64,000 nucleotides of DNA from Telmatactis stephensoni (GCA_029948255.1 JALIZF010001565.1:186001-250000), one strand, 5' to 3'. Counted from the stretch's first letter, positions 31,871 to 42,146 are shown. The notes: generated by a model from the letters alone, not told the origin. Translations and numbers: made by a program.

Positions 31871-34800
31871 ATGGACGACTCTATTCCTCTATGCCGAGAT
31901 CGTTGCTTGGTTTTTTGCTTCTTTATGATTGGCTTATTGCTATTCTTGCCCCATATAGTAGTGATGTGGTTAGCTCCAGAAGACATCTTGGCAGGTTCCA
32001 ATCTCTCTACCTCAGTCATTATCCTATCGTTTTCCCTGACTGATATCTTGAGCAAGTTTTGCAGTCCACCTCTTGTCAGCCGAATTCCCTTCACTTTTTC
32101 AATGGTTCTTCAAAGTCTACTAACAGCTGGATCACTCTTGATGATCGTATTGCCACACAATGTAAATTTGAGAGTCATTGGAGTTGCAATGCTTGGATTG
32201 CCCTATGGCTTTGGTATAATAACGTGCTTAAGGATGAGTGCTTACTTCGACAGCGCGGACAGCCTTAGTGGTACATTTATTTGGGGTTCCAACGTAGCCA
32301 CCTTTGTTGGTTCCATGTGTTATACCGGTAGGTTTATTGACGGAAGAACGAACCTGATAGTAGAGTTTTACGAGTTCAAAATAAGTTTAGCATGTTCATA
32401 TGCTGATAGAGTGCTAACACTTAAACCATAAATTGACTTAGTGACTGAATAGGGACAAATAGTAGCAAAATAGTAGCAAATAGTACTTGTTTCATGGTTA
32501 TATTGTATTCGCTCTATCAGGGATTTGCTGCCAACAGAGGGATTTACTGGCAGCCATGTTTGTGGGCAAGTAGAGATTTTTGACGCATTTGAAGCTGCTT
32601 TTACGCACCAAGTATTTACATTTGCATAACAACGATTTCATTGTACCGAGCAAACGATAACTATTAATTAATAGAATCTTTATTTTAATTGTTCTTCCAA
32701 TAAACATCTGCTTCACTGCAGATGAGATTTTGAGATGTTTGTCAATTGCATCCCGCCCCTTTTTGCTAGTCTTTATCCCTGCCTGAGTTATTATTGAAGC
32801 TTCTCTTTATATTTTTTCAGAATTACAAATTCATTTATCTATTGTTTGCCGCACTTTAGGCACATAAATCCTTTCCAGGTTTATTGGAAGAACAGTTAGA
32901 ATAAGGTTTCTTTAGATAAAAGACTCGGAGGGCAGCATGGTCGAGTGGTCAGAGCGTTGGTCTCGCAATCTGGCGGTCCCAGGTTCGATTCCCGCTCTGG
33001 CTGAGACTGAATTTGTTCCGATTTTGATTAGTTCAAATTCAGTTTCTCGGCCATGCTTGTAATATAGCCAAGTGGTTTGCCTCCTTGCCAGTTTGGATTC
33101 TTAATCCATTTATGTTTGATGTGTATGATTTAGTTAGGATTTGTAAATTGAGCTGAAAAACCCTGTTGACAGTTGTGTTGAGGGAGTCTCAATCATGTAA
33201 GCATGTATACAATTTGTCTGCGCATGTCTGTGTTTTGGGCTTGAAATTCATTTGCATATCGAATGCAAGACATTTTATGTTGACACAGAATATTTGGCTG
33301 GCTATCTCGTTCTTCAAAATTATGTTAAACCACCGAAATACTAAGACAACTAAAACATGAGCAGTGTACCTACCGCTAGTGCGCTGTGGATAATTATCCA
33401 AACTGAAGGCACTCCAGATGGGAAAATATCGCGCGTCAAAGTCAGTAGAAAGTTGTGAGAAGGACCAGACCTCCGCACTTTCGAGTAATATTGTGGGCGC
33501 TAAATTTATATGTAAGGTACGTTAAGCAGCGGAAGCCATTAACAACAAGTTACTGTGTAGATTAGACCCGATAAGGGCATTTTAGACTCCATCGATCGTT
33601 TAATAATTAGCCATGTTTACTGGAATGTCGCTGAAAATTCTTGCAATTCACTTTCAAAATTTTACATCTTAGACTGCGCCCCCCAGCAAATTTATTTAGT
33701 AATTCGCTTTTTCCACGTTTTTTTCTTACAGAACTGAGCTTTTTTGGTCCAAACTCGTGGTCCCTACATGTGATCTAAAGCATTTTTGTGAACGTGTTTC
33801 CAAGCACGTTGTTTGCATGCAAATTTCAGCGATGAATTTTTTGCTCTTTTATAAAATATAAAACGCTGCTTCATACGGCACAAACTGTATGCCTCACCAT
33901 GTATAAAAACAAGTCATTAACTTCTAGATAAATGTTGCAGATTATAAAATATAGGCTATACCGAAATATGTCAATTTTAACAAGGCTTGAACCCGGCTGT
34001 AAACATTGCTTGAAATCACATGGAGGGACCAGGAGTTTCCACCAAGAAAGCTCTGTTTTACAAGAACGAAGCATGGAAAAAGCGTATTATCAAATAATTT
34101 TGCTGGGGGGCGCCGTCAAAGATGTAACATTTTCAGAATGAATTGCAAGAATTTTGCGCGAAAAAGTACGAGATTCCAGTAAACATGGCTAATTATTCAG
34201 CAATCAATGAAGTCCAGAGTACTCTTATTGGATCCAATTCACACAGTACCATGTTGGTAATGACATCCATTACTAGATTTACCTTATACATGAATTCAAC
34301 GCCAGCATTATAACTCGAAAGTGCGGAGTTCTGGTCCTTCCCACAACTTTCTACTGACTTTGACGCGTGATATTTTCCCATCTGGAGTGCCTTCGATCTG
34401 GATAATTATCCACAGCGCACTAGCGGTAGGCAGACTGCTCATGTTTTAGTTGTCTCAGTATTTCGGTAGTTGAACATAATTTTGAAGAACGAGATAACCA
34501 GCCAAATATTCTGTGTCAACATAAAATTTCTTGCATTCGATATGCAAATGAATTTCAAGCCCAAAACACAGACATGCGCAGACAAATTGTATACATGCTA
34601 ATCATGTATGCAATCATGTATGTACGCGTTATTGTTTGCTTGGTACAATGAAATTGTTGTTATGCAAATGTCAATACTTGGTGCGTAAAAGCTATACCAT
34701 ACACGATATATTCGGAATCGGAATTTCTTTTGTTCAAACAGTAGGTATGCTGAATTCTAGTTTTTTAAATTCTGGGTTTTTTTTTCTCTGTTTCTTTGTT

Positions 34801-37800
34801 GTTGTTGTTTTTTTGTTTGTTTTTGCTGTTGTTGTTGTTTTTGTTGTTGTGTTGTTGTTGTTGTTTTGATGATCAAGTTTTCATTTCAAACAGCAAATAG
34901 ATTCAAATCACCAAAAGCGTCAAATAAAAATCATAAAGTAAATTATAGCGTAAAATTATGATTCTATTTTTTTTTTTTTTTTTTTTTTTTTGCAACTTGG
35001 ACTTTTTCCCACTAACAGACGATTGTTTACAATACGAGCAAAGACAATGCGAGGAATTTGAGTTCATTCAAAGACAAACTTCAGTCAAATTTACGTCCGT
35101 TAAACATATACCTGGCATTTCAAGTGTCTCTCAAAACTTGAAATCATATATTTTGAGCTTGATTTATCAGTGTTTTTCTCCAAACTTTTATCTAAAAGAG
35201 CTCAGTGGAAAAATATTTCTATTCATTGCATGTCTCCAAAACTGTCAGCTGTGAATCATCCTTGGCCTTTTGCATCGCCGAGCGTTGTTTTGAAACTCTT
35301 TTTCCCATAAAGTTCTTCTTTTGCATCGATGACTTTTACGGTGAACAAGCATATTTTTTAGAACTTTTACTCAAAAAAAGATTGTACTGATTGAACTACT
35401 AAGGCAAGTTAAGGCTGAAAATCCTTCGATAAAACTAGTACTGAAAGGAACCAGTTTGAATGGCCATATTGCATTATGCATACATCAAGGAATACACGCG
35501 TTCTTTGGCTCTGTCATCTTTTGGCATTTTGTCTCTTTTATTATAACTGTTTGGGTGTTCTACACAACCCAAGATACCAAGAAACAACTGTAAATCAACT
35601 TTGTGTTGCAAGTAATGTGGCTTTTACGATACAGAATGAGAAAAGTTGGTATATTCTGCGTTTTGGTTCTCCTCACAACCCAAGAGTTGAAAGGCAGTTT
35701 TGCATACATTACAAGACCAAAGAACAATGGAATTTTTATCCTTCAACACCCTTAAAGAATGGTTACGAAAGTCGAAGCAGTCGAGCGAATTATTCACTCT
35801 CCACCGAATCTTTGAATTCACAGCCCTTTTCGTCAGTAATATCGCCAGTATTATCGCTGCAATGTGCTTATTTCTCGAATTGGAAAACATACTTTTCTTG
35901 CATTTCTTGGACATGGCCTGCTGTTGTCACCAAAACAAGGATTTTTTTCCACAGGAAACCCAAACGAACAAACTCTCGTTGTCCATACTATCCTAATTCA
36001 TGTGCCTCACGTCAGCTATTATTACAAGGCGGTGACATCTCAACTAATCCCGGGCCTGATCAGTCAAACAAGAGCTCTAAACCCAAGAAAGAAAGTAAAT
36101 GCCCTCAATGTCCTACCTGCAGTAAAGGTGTTCAGACCAACCATAGGCGTTTCCTGTGTACCAAATGCTTTGACCTGTACCATGCAAAATGCATTGATAT
36201 CTCTGTGGATTTAAAAAACGTGCGGGCCTCCAAACCTATAGAATGGATATGTACTCCGTGCCTAGTCACTGAGTTGCCCTTCTATAAATGTGAACCAGCT
36301 GATATTTTCTCAGATTCCCCAACAGATGATAACCTCTCTGCACATTGCAATTGCATTACAGATGGTGATGTAGACCACCTTGAAGAATTAAGAAGCAGAC
36401 CGAATCAACTGAAACTTCTACATTTGAATACGCAGAGCATGTTATCTACATTTGATGAATTGTTGGCAACTATCAAAGAATATCCACTCGATGTTGTGGC
36501 GATGACTGAAACGTGGCTCAAGAATAACCCGCATCTCATAAATTATGTAACAATTCCCGGATATTCAATTCTGTATCGCAACCGTGATAATCTCCGTGGT
36601 GGCGGCGTTGGCGTTTATATAAAAGAATCGCTGCCATTTAAAAGAAGAACTGACATCGAAATTATGGAACCTGAACTGGAACACATCTGGCTCGAGATTA
36701 GTGGTCGTAATAAATTCAGCAAACTACTCCTTGGAGTTATGTATCGTTCTAAGCGCATCCAAGACTACCAGACCTGGCTCGATAAGGCTGAACATTTAAT
36801 TAGTCAACTAAGCATCAACTGGGATGGTCTCCTGATAATTACTGGTGATTTCAACATTGATTTACTTAAACCAGAACAGTCTATGGTCAAACAATATACT
36901 GACATGCTTGAATCCTTTAACCTACATCAGTTGGTCCAGATTCCTACTCATGTAAGTCACAAGTCAAAAACGCTGATCGACCACATCATCACCAACATGC
37001 CAAATCGCATCACGTATACATCTGTCCTCCCATGTCCAACAGTAAGTGACCACGATGCTCCTTATGCTTGTGTGAACATACGAGTGCCTCGTTTTCAACC
37101 ACGTTATAAGATGGTTCGTGATGAGAAGCTGTTTGACGATAAGGCATTTGTTGACGACTTTTCTACATTACCATTCAACCTGGTCTACAGCACGGATGAT
37201 ATAGATGATAAACTGAATTTGTTTAACTCGTTATTTAAATCATGTTTAGATAAACATGCCCCGTTGCGGAGAATGAAGATTACTAGACCACCAGCACCCT
37301 GGCTCAAATGTGAAGACATACGCCAACTCCAGAGTGAAAGAAACAAAATGAGGCACTTAGCGCACAAAACCCAACTGGATGTCGTATGGCAAGCATTTCG
37401 AAATATCAGAAACAGCATAAGAACCAAGATCAAAAAGTTGAAAAGATCCTTCTACCAAAAAGCTTTGTCTTCCAAAAAGCCAAAGGAACTGTGGAACACC
37501 ATTCACCGTATTCTCCATCCAAATCCAAAACCAATAAATGTTAATCCTGATAAACTGAACGAACATTTTAGTACCACCACTCAGCGTCTACTTGGAACCA
37601 CTCCAACATCTCCCCAACGCTTGCAAGAGATGATCGACTCACTGCAGTACCGAACCTCCAACTCACTGTTTCATATGCGCAAGGTTACCTACGAAGAAGT
37701 GTTACATCAGTTGAAGTCAATGAGATCTGATAGTTCAACTGGACTAGACCAAATACCTGTAAAGTTTATCAAATTAACTGCAGATATAATTGCCTCTCCA

Positions 37801-40800
37801 CTGACTCATATTCTCAATGAATATATTCAGAAAAAATCGTTTCCCGAGGCCTGGAAGGTTGCACGCGTATCTCCAATTCCAAAGAATGACAACCCAACGG
37901 ATTGCGATCACTTTCGCCCAATCTCAGTGTTACCAGCCTTATCCAAGATATTCGAAAAACTTGTTCTTTCCCAACTACTGGAATATATGGAACAGCATGA
38001 TGTACTACAAAGCACAGTCTCTGGCTATCGGAAAGGTCACTCAACTACCACTATCCTGTTGCGGATCAAGGATGACATTTTAAAGTCAATGAGAAAGGGA
38101 GAGATAACTTTAATTGCCTACGCTGACTTCTCCAAAGCTTTTGACACCATCGATTACTCTACTGTCATACAGCGGCTTCATGCAATTGGTTTCTCTCATG
38201 GTGCACTAAGTTGGATCCTCAGCTATTTAAGTGGTAGAAAGCAGGTTGTTCAAGTACATGACAAACAATCTGATACCCTTGACGTTCGTTTTGGCGTCCC
38301 ACAAGGCTCGATTTTAGGGCCTATATTGTTTAACCTGTATGTGAATGACCTACAGAGTAATCTTGACTGTCAATCTTTTCAGTATGCCGACGACACAACG
38401 CTTTACGAACACTGTCCACCGCGTGAACTTACAATCACTGTAAAGAAGATAAATGACACCATGTCCAAGCTTGAAGATTGGTCAACCAAATCAAACCTAT
38501 TGCTCAACGGTTCTAAAACTAAGCAGATGCTAATAACAACACAGCAAATGTCAGCAGCGCATGATCTCAAGAATCTAGTACCCAACGTTACAATCAAAGG
38601 AAAAGTGCTTGAAAGAACATCTTCATTTAAGCTTCTGGGGATATGGATAAATGAACATCTCAAATGGACTGAGCACATTAAATGCGTATCTTCTTCGTGC
38701 TATGCAGTGTTAACCACTCTTCGGAAACTTAAGAACCTGGCTCCGCTCAACGTTAGAAAGCAACTAGCTGAAAGTTTAGTCTTGTCCAAACTTGACTACA
38801 ATGATATTGTGTTCCATCCACTTCCGCAATATCAACAAAAGAAGTTACAGCGAATTCAGAATGCAGCAGCAAGCTTTGTACTGAATAAATATACCACCGA
38901 AAGCGATGCAGTGCAGCACCTCAAGTGGCTCCCTGTGAAAGAAAGGACGGAATACCATCTACTTCGTCTAGGTCATAAATCGCTGTGGGACCCGTTGTTC
39001 CCAGATTACTTGAAACTCGAAAAACGCCAAACCCTCCCCCAGCTGCGGTCAAGTAGTGCTGCAAACCTGGTCACCCCTCTTGAAAAAGGAACATTCCAGG
39101 ATAACTGCTCAAAGATATTCAATGAACTACCGACAATTACCAAGAATAACAGTGACTTTAAATCATTCACAAAACAAGTATACAAAACATTAATGAACAA
39201 AGCCAAACATCGCTTACAAATTCCTTAATGACTAGATTGTCATTGTCATTATTTATCTACTTTCATGAATATTCTTTCTATTGTGATAATCTACATTGTA
39301 CAGGAGTTGGATGCCTGGAGCGGGGCGATAGCCTGACCTAGCTTGCCACGGCTAGGCTGGCTTCTCGCCCCGGTCGAGTTATTCAACTTATATTTATATT
39401 TATATTTAATCTATATATAGTGTATATAACTTTTATAAATACAATATATATACAGCATATTCCTTTATATAATATTTTATTATTATTTTTTCACTTAATT
39501 ATGTTTCATCTTTATTTTCTTAGTATTGAAGATGTAGAGCTACCCTGTAGATATGCTTCAATAAATCGTTATTATTATTATTATTATTATTAAAACGCAA
39601 AGCTACAAAGACAAGACAATAGGCCATATGCACTAACAGGTCACGTGACCCTATCTCCCCTAAATCAAGTAGCACCGTCAAAATGAACGCCAGAAATAGA
39701 AAGAGCACCTCGATATTAGTAAAAGTACAAATTTTCAGCTCATAAGATGTAATATAGGAGAAATGACAGTAAATTTAAGAGTGGATATTTTCTTAAGATT
39801 CGTTTGGAAAAACGCGCTGGATGGCAAGTTCGTGCCATCCAACGCGCTTTTCCGAACGAATCTTAAGAAAATATCTAACCTTAAATTTACTGTCATTTTT
39901 TCTCTTATTCATCTTATAAACCGAAACTTTGCACTTTCACTAATATCGAGGTGCACTTTCATTATTTGGCATTCATTTTGACGGTGCTGCTTGATTTAGG
40001 GGAGATAGGGTCACGTGACCTGTTAGTGCATATGGCCTATTGGACTGGAAAACCCAAAGGCAAAAGCAGTGAAAATATACCTTCGTCCAATCAGAACCCC
40101 GAACGACGTTCTTTCATGGTGAAAAATTGTCGTCCGTCTCTCTGATTGGCTGAGACCAGTGAACGAACGAAAATTTACTCAATAGCTTTTCAGTGAGTAT
40201 GTCTCAATATGTATAGAATAAAAAGGAATATTAGCCACGAAGCCTCAAAATGCCCGAGCTAGTTAACCATTTTGATTTTTTTCTTTCAAGCGAAAAGAAA
40301 GGGGTAACCTGCAGAGTTGGCTAGAGTGCGTTTTTGGTTTCGTTGACATCGATAATTTCATTTCGGCTCATAGCCTCCTCTGCAGACTACTCTTTTATTG
40401 GGATTAATCCTGTGGGATCAAACCGGAAGAGGGGAGACTGGAGGTTCCCAATCTCTTCTTGACACAGGAAGCCCAAATACAAAATAGGAACATCCTACTA
40501 TTTTATTGGGTTTCCTATGGAATCGAATCAATGTCAACGAACCCAACCTAAATCGGTCGTTATATCAAGTGCACTGTTCTTGAGACCTGGGCTGCTCACC
40601 ATTGAAAACAATCCATTCGGTTGAAAATTCGTTGCTAATAGTAAAAATAAGCGGGACTGACTTAACTTAGGACAAATATGGTACACACGTCTACTGGAAG
40701 AACCGAAAAAGAGAGCGAAAAGTGGATTACCTCAATCAAAAGATCGAGTTTTCCAGAACTTTACGATCGGAATGACACATTTGTGTTTCCAATCGGTTTT

Positions 40801-41894
40801 TCGGGTAAATTTCAAGCGCCCATTTTTTCGCTCTAAATTGAAAGTAAAAAAATATAAAAGTATTCGTTATCATTTTTTATATAGGAAACACAATATCTTA
40901 TGTTGAAAATGGTCCTCTGGGTAGTGCACACAAAACTGTATACAAGAGGATTTGTCCTGGATTTCTATCAATTAAATTTTTCCCCTAGTCGGTGTGTGTT
41001 CCGAACTAAGGAATGACTCTTCATATTTCAGGGCTTACCATCTGGGCTGGTGTTGCACCTCGCACTGTCATAGCTTGCTGCATTCCAGTAGCTTTCATGC
41101 CACTTGTCTTCTACGCTGTACTAGACAAAAACCCCTTGACCAACCGTTCCACCAAGACATCCACCAAACATCAAAAGGTGAAATACACAGCTCTTCGAGA
41201 AGATACCGGCTCAAGACAAAGAGAAGTAGCAAAGACGGTGACACACGACGCAGCCGTGCTTTTCAAAGTTTTTCCATATGCTTCATATAACTTTCTTGCA
41301 AACTTCTCACTGCATATGTCCATTGCAGCTGTTCTGTCGACTCTTACATTTCCCTCATCACCCTTCAGACCACGTGATCACTACCTATACTATAGGATAT
41401 TAAGTGATGCAGGCATACAATTGGGAGGAATAGAGTTTGTTCTGGCCTCCTGCCTGAGCAAGAACTGCTTGGAATTTGTCAAAATGAGGAGAATTTGGAT
41501 CTTGGTCCTACTCCATTTTAGCTGTTTGCTATTTTACATATTTGCTTCATGGTATCGTTTTTTACCCAATGTTTATATAGTGTTTGGGTTGGTGTTTGTT
41601 CAAGGAGTATTTCAAGGCTCCGTTCCTGTGCAGTCTATTGCTTTGGCTGCCGATAGTTTTCAAAATCCGCGAGACAAAGGCACCGCTATGGGATTTCTGG
41701 AAATCAGTATGTCCTTTGGTCGGCTTATTGCAGGTATTATGGGTTTGTTTGTTGAAAGACATTTGAAGGAACATTGTACAAACCACTTATTGCAGGGAGA
41801 ATTTTGCTTGGCACGAACTCCATCATTTAATGGCTGGTATGAGAATGTTCACTTAACAAATTCATCTAGTGTAATCGGATCCAATCCTTTGTAG
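31871..41894 (+). CDS. CLN3/battenin-like protein, copy H (two exons, 8.7-kb intron, divergent C-terminus)
   Basis: Exons are 31871-32327 and 41032-41894; the junction is the standard phase 1, giving 439 residues. A second in-frame ATG exists 12 nt upstream (31859, MFFK) and would add four residues. Exon 1 has PHIVVMWLAPEDIL and FSLTDILSKF. Exon 2 reads GLTIWAG at the junction and lacks one residue in the loop (PLTNRST). It ends VHLTNSSSVIGSNPL instead of VHFNN, because the usual stop is lost by substitutions and the frame runs 9 codons further. The intron carries nested fold-backs, a SINE and a full LINE ORF on the same strand. It is the last copy before unrelated genes and the most divergent at its 3' end. 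Splicing across 8.7 kb with a strong internal ORF is assumed, not shown. Confidence 0.8.
32929..33188 (+). mobile_element. tRNA-derived SINE
   Basis: The head has an A box (TGGTCGAGTGGTCAGAGC) and a perfect-looking B box (GGTTCGATTCC), 33 nt apart and in the order of an internal polymerase III promoter. It resembles a class II tRNA (Leu/Ser-type A box). A non-tRNA body follows, including TTTGCCTCCTTGCCAG. Acceptor-stem pairing is poor and it sits inside an inserted segment, so it is a SINE rather than a functional tRNA gene. The exact 3' end is uncertain. Confidence 0.7.
33189..34612. mobile_element. 1.42-kb giant palindromic (fold-back) element
   Basis: The left half (from AGCATGTATACAATTTGTCTG) and right half (to CAGACAAATTGTATACATGCT) pair over almost their entire length. 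Paired landmarks are 33300-33330 with 34470-34505, 33390-33500 with 34330-34440, 33600-33720 with 34080-34195, and 33740-33800 with 33985-34060. Only a short centre near 33890 is unpaired. No transposase is seen. It is nested in an older fold-back element. Confidence 0.82.
35476..39228 (+). CDS. LINE polyprotein: zinc finger, endonuclease, reverse transcriptase (1250 codons)
   Basis: The frame is uninterrupted. The N-terminus is hydrophobic and signal-like. A 2A-like motif, GGDISTNPGP, lies at residues 185-194; the family consensus is D-x-E-x-N-P-G-P, so the Glu is Ser here. A PHD/treble-clef-like cluster (CPQCPTCSKGVQTNHR, then CTKCFDLYHAKC and WICTPC) covers about 209-262. An apurinic-type endonuclease follows (LHLNTQSM, MTETWL, TGDFNID, SDHDAPY). 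The reverse transcriptase has FRPISVLP, YADFSKAFDTID, GVPQGSILGPILF and the catalytic YADD at 970-973. The C-terminal region ends at 39228. Intact catalytic residues suggest a young insertion. It may mobilise only in trans because its 5' end looks truncated. Confidence 0.93.
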   Translation: MHTSRNTRVLWLCHLLAFCLFYYNCLGVLHNPRYQETTVNQLCVASNVAFTIQNEKSWYILRFGSPHNPRVERQFCIHYKTKEQWNFYPSTPLKNGYESRSSRANYSLSTESLNSQPFSSVISPVLSLQCAYFSNWKTYFSCISWTWPAVVTKTRIFFHRKPKRTNSRCPYYPNSCASRQLLLQGGDISTNPGPDQSNKSSKPKKESKCPQCPTCSKGVQTNHRRFLCTKCFDLYHAKCIDISVDLKNVRASKPIEWICTPCLVTELPFYKCEPADIFSDSPTDDNLSAHCNCITDGDVDHLEELRSRPNQLKLLHLNTQSMLSTFDELLATIKEYPLDVVAMTETWLKNNPHLINYVTIPGYSILYRNRDNLRGGGVGVYIKESLPFKRRTDIEIMEPELEHIWLEISGRNKFSKLLLGVMYRSKRIQDYQTWLDKAEHLISQLSINWDGLLIITGDFNIDLLKPEQSMVKQYTDMLESFNLHQLVQIPTHVSHKSKTLIDHIITNMPNRITYTSVLPCPTVSDHDAPYACVNIRVPRFQPRYKMVRDEKLFDDKAFVDDFSTLPFNLVYSTDDIDDKLNLFNSLFKSCLDKHAPLRRMKITRPPAPWLKCEDIRQLQSERNKMRHLAHKTQLDVVWQAFRNIRNSIRTKIKKLKRSFYQKALSSKKPKELWNTIHRILHPNPKPINVNPDKLNEHFSTTTQRLLGTTPTSPQRLQEMIDSLQYRTSNSLFHMRKVTYEEVLHQLKSMRSDSSTGLDQIPVKFIKLTADIIASPLTHILNEYIQKKSFPEAWKVARVSPIPKNDNPTDCDHFRPISVLPALSKIFEKLVLSQLLEYMEQHDVLQSTVSGYRKGHSTTTILLRIKDDILKSMRKGEITLIAYADFSKAFDTIDYSTVIQRLHAIGFSHGALSWILSYLSGRKQVVQVHDKQSDTLDVRFGVPQGSILGPILFNLYVNDLQSNLDCQSFQYADDTTLYEHCPPRELTITVKKINDTMSKLEDWSTKSNLLLNGSKTKQMLITTQQMSAAHDLKNLVPNVTIKGKVLERTSSFKLLGIWINEHLKWTEHIKCVSSSCYAVLTTLRKLKNLAPLNVRKQLAESLVLSKLDYNDIVFHPLPQYQQKKLQRIQNAAASFVLNKYTTESDAVQHLKWLPVKERTEYHLLRLGHKSLWDPLFPDYLKLEKRQTLPQLRSSSAANLVTPLEKGTFQDNCSKIFNELPTITKNNSDFKSFTKQVYKTLMNKAKHRLQIP
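39320..39373 (+). other. Stem-loop in LINE 3' UTR
   Basis: CGGGGCGA pairs with TCGCCCCG, and inside it GCCTGACCTAGC pairs with GCTAGGCTGGC around an 8-nt loop. It stands out in an otherwise AT-rich 3' UTR. In CR1/L2-type LINEs a 3' structure is recognised by the reverse transcriptase; that role here is inference. Confidence 0.65.
39621..40038. mobile_element. 418-bp fold-back element next to the LINE
   Basis: Ends are AGGCCATATGCACTAACAGG and CCTGTTAGTGCATATGGCCT, and the arms pair through TCACGTGACC, TAGGGGAGATAGGG and the centre (GGATGGCA...TGCCATCC, about 39830). Copy E has GACAAGACAATGGGACCGG at the site, so it is an insertion separate from the LINE. No coding capacity. Confidence 0.88.
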
Positions 41895-42070
41895 GAAGTG
41901 CAAGTCTTCAATGTGGAAACGTCCAGGTGGGACTTTAAGATACTTTGAAAGTCTCTCTCTCCCGTTTATCGTTTGTGGGAGAGCCTGAGCCTTGTTAGAT
42001 GCGAGCTCCTATTTTATTCGCGCACTGTTAACTTCAAGCATCTACGATAGAAAGCCTTCTGCCGAGAACG

Positions 42071-42146
42071 GCATGCGGCGGTGAAGATGGCACGCGCATT
42101 AAGCACGTTCTTTTTTAATGCGCGTGCCATCTTCATCGCTGCATGC
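42071..42146. repeat. Hairpin with 31-bp arms
   Basis: GCATGCGGCGGTGAAGATGG at the left faces CCATCTTCATCGCTGCATGC at the right, and the stem continues with CACGCGCATTA / TAATGCGCGTG around a 14-nt loop. It may be the remnant of a small MITE. No target duplication was identified. Confidence 0.8.

Larger units (their letters stand above)
32577..34695. mobile_element. Outer fold-back element in copy-H intron, interrupted by later insertions
   Basis: The arms match those of 25440-25882 in copy F (left TTTTTGACGCATTTGAAGC, right TTGGTGCGTAAAAGC). In F the right half reads AAAAGACGCGTTATTG without a break. Here about 1.7 kb (about 32924-34625) has entered at that point and consists of a tRNA-like SINE followed by a long palindrome. 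Confidence 0.78.
35467..39591 (+). mobile_element. CR1/L2-type non-LTR retrotransposon in copy-H intron
   Basis: Both boundaries are fixed by the copy-E intron, which reads GAATAGCCAAAACGCAAAGC. Here GAATGGCCA is followed by ~4.12 kb and then AAAACGCAAAGC. The element has one long ORF (35476-39228), a ~360-bp 3' UTR with a strong stem-loop at 39320-39373, and a tail of (ATT)n instead of poly(A), as in CR1/L2-type elements. Only nine bases precede the ORF, so the 5' UTR and any ORF1 are missing or truncated. It has the same orientation as the host gene. Confidence 0.9.

Noticed and set aside
32931..33003. Functional tRNA gene
   Set aside because: A and B boxes are good but the acceptor stem does not pair, a SINE body follows, and the segment lies in an inserted block.
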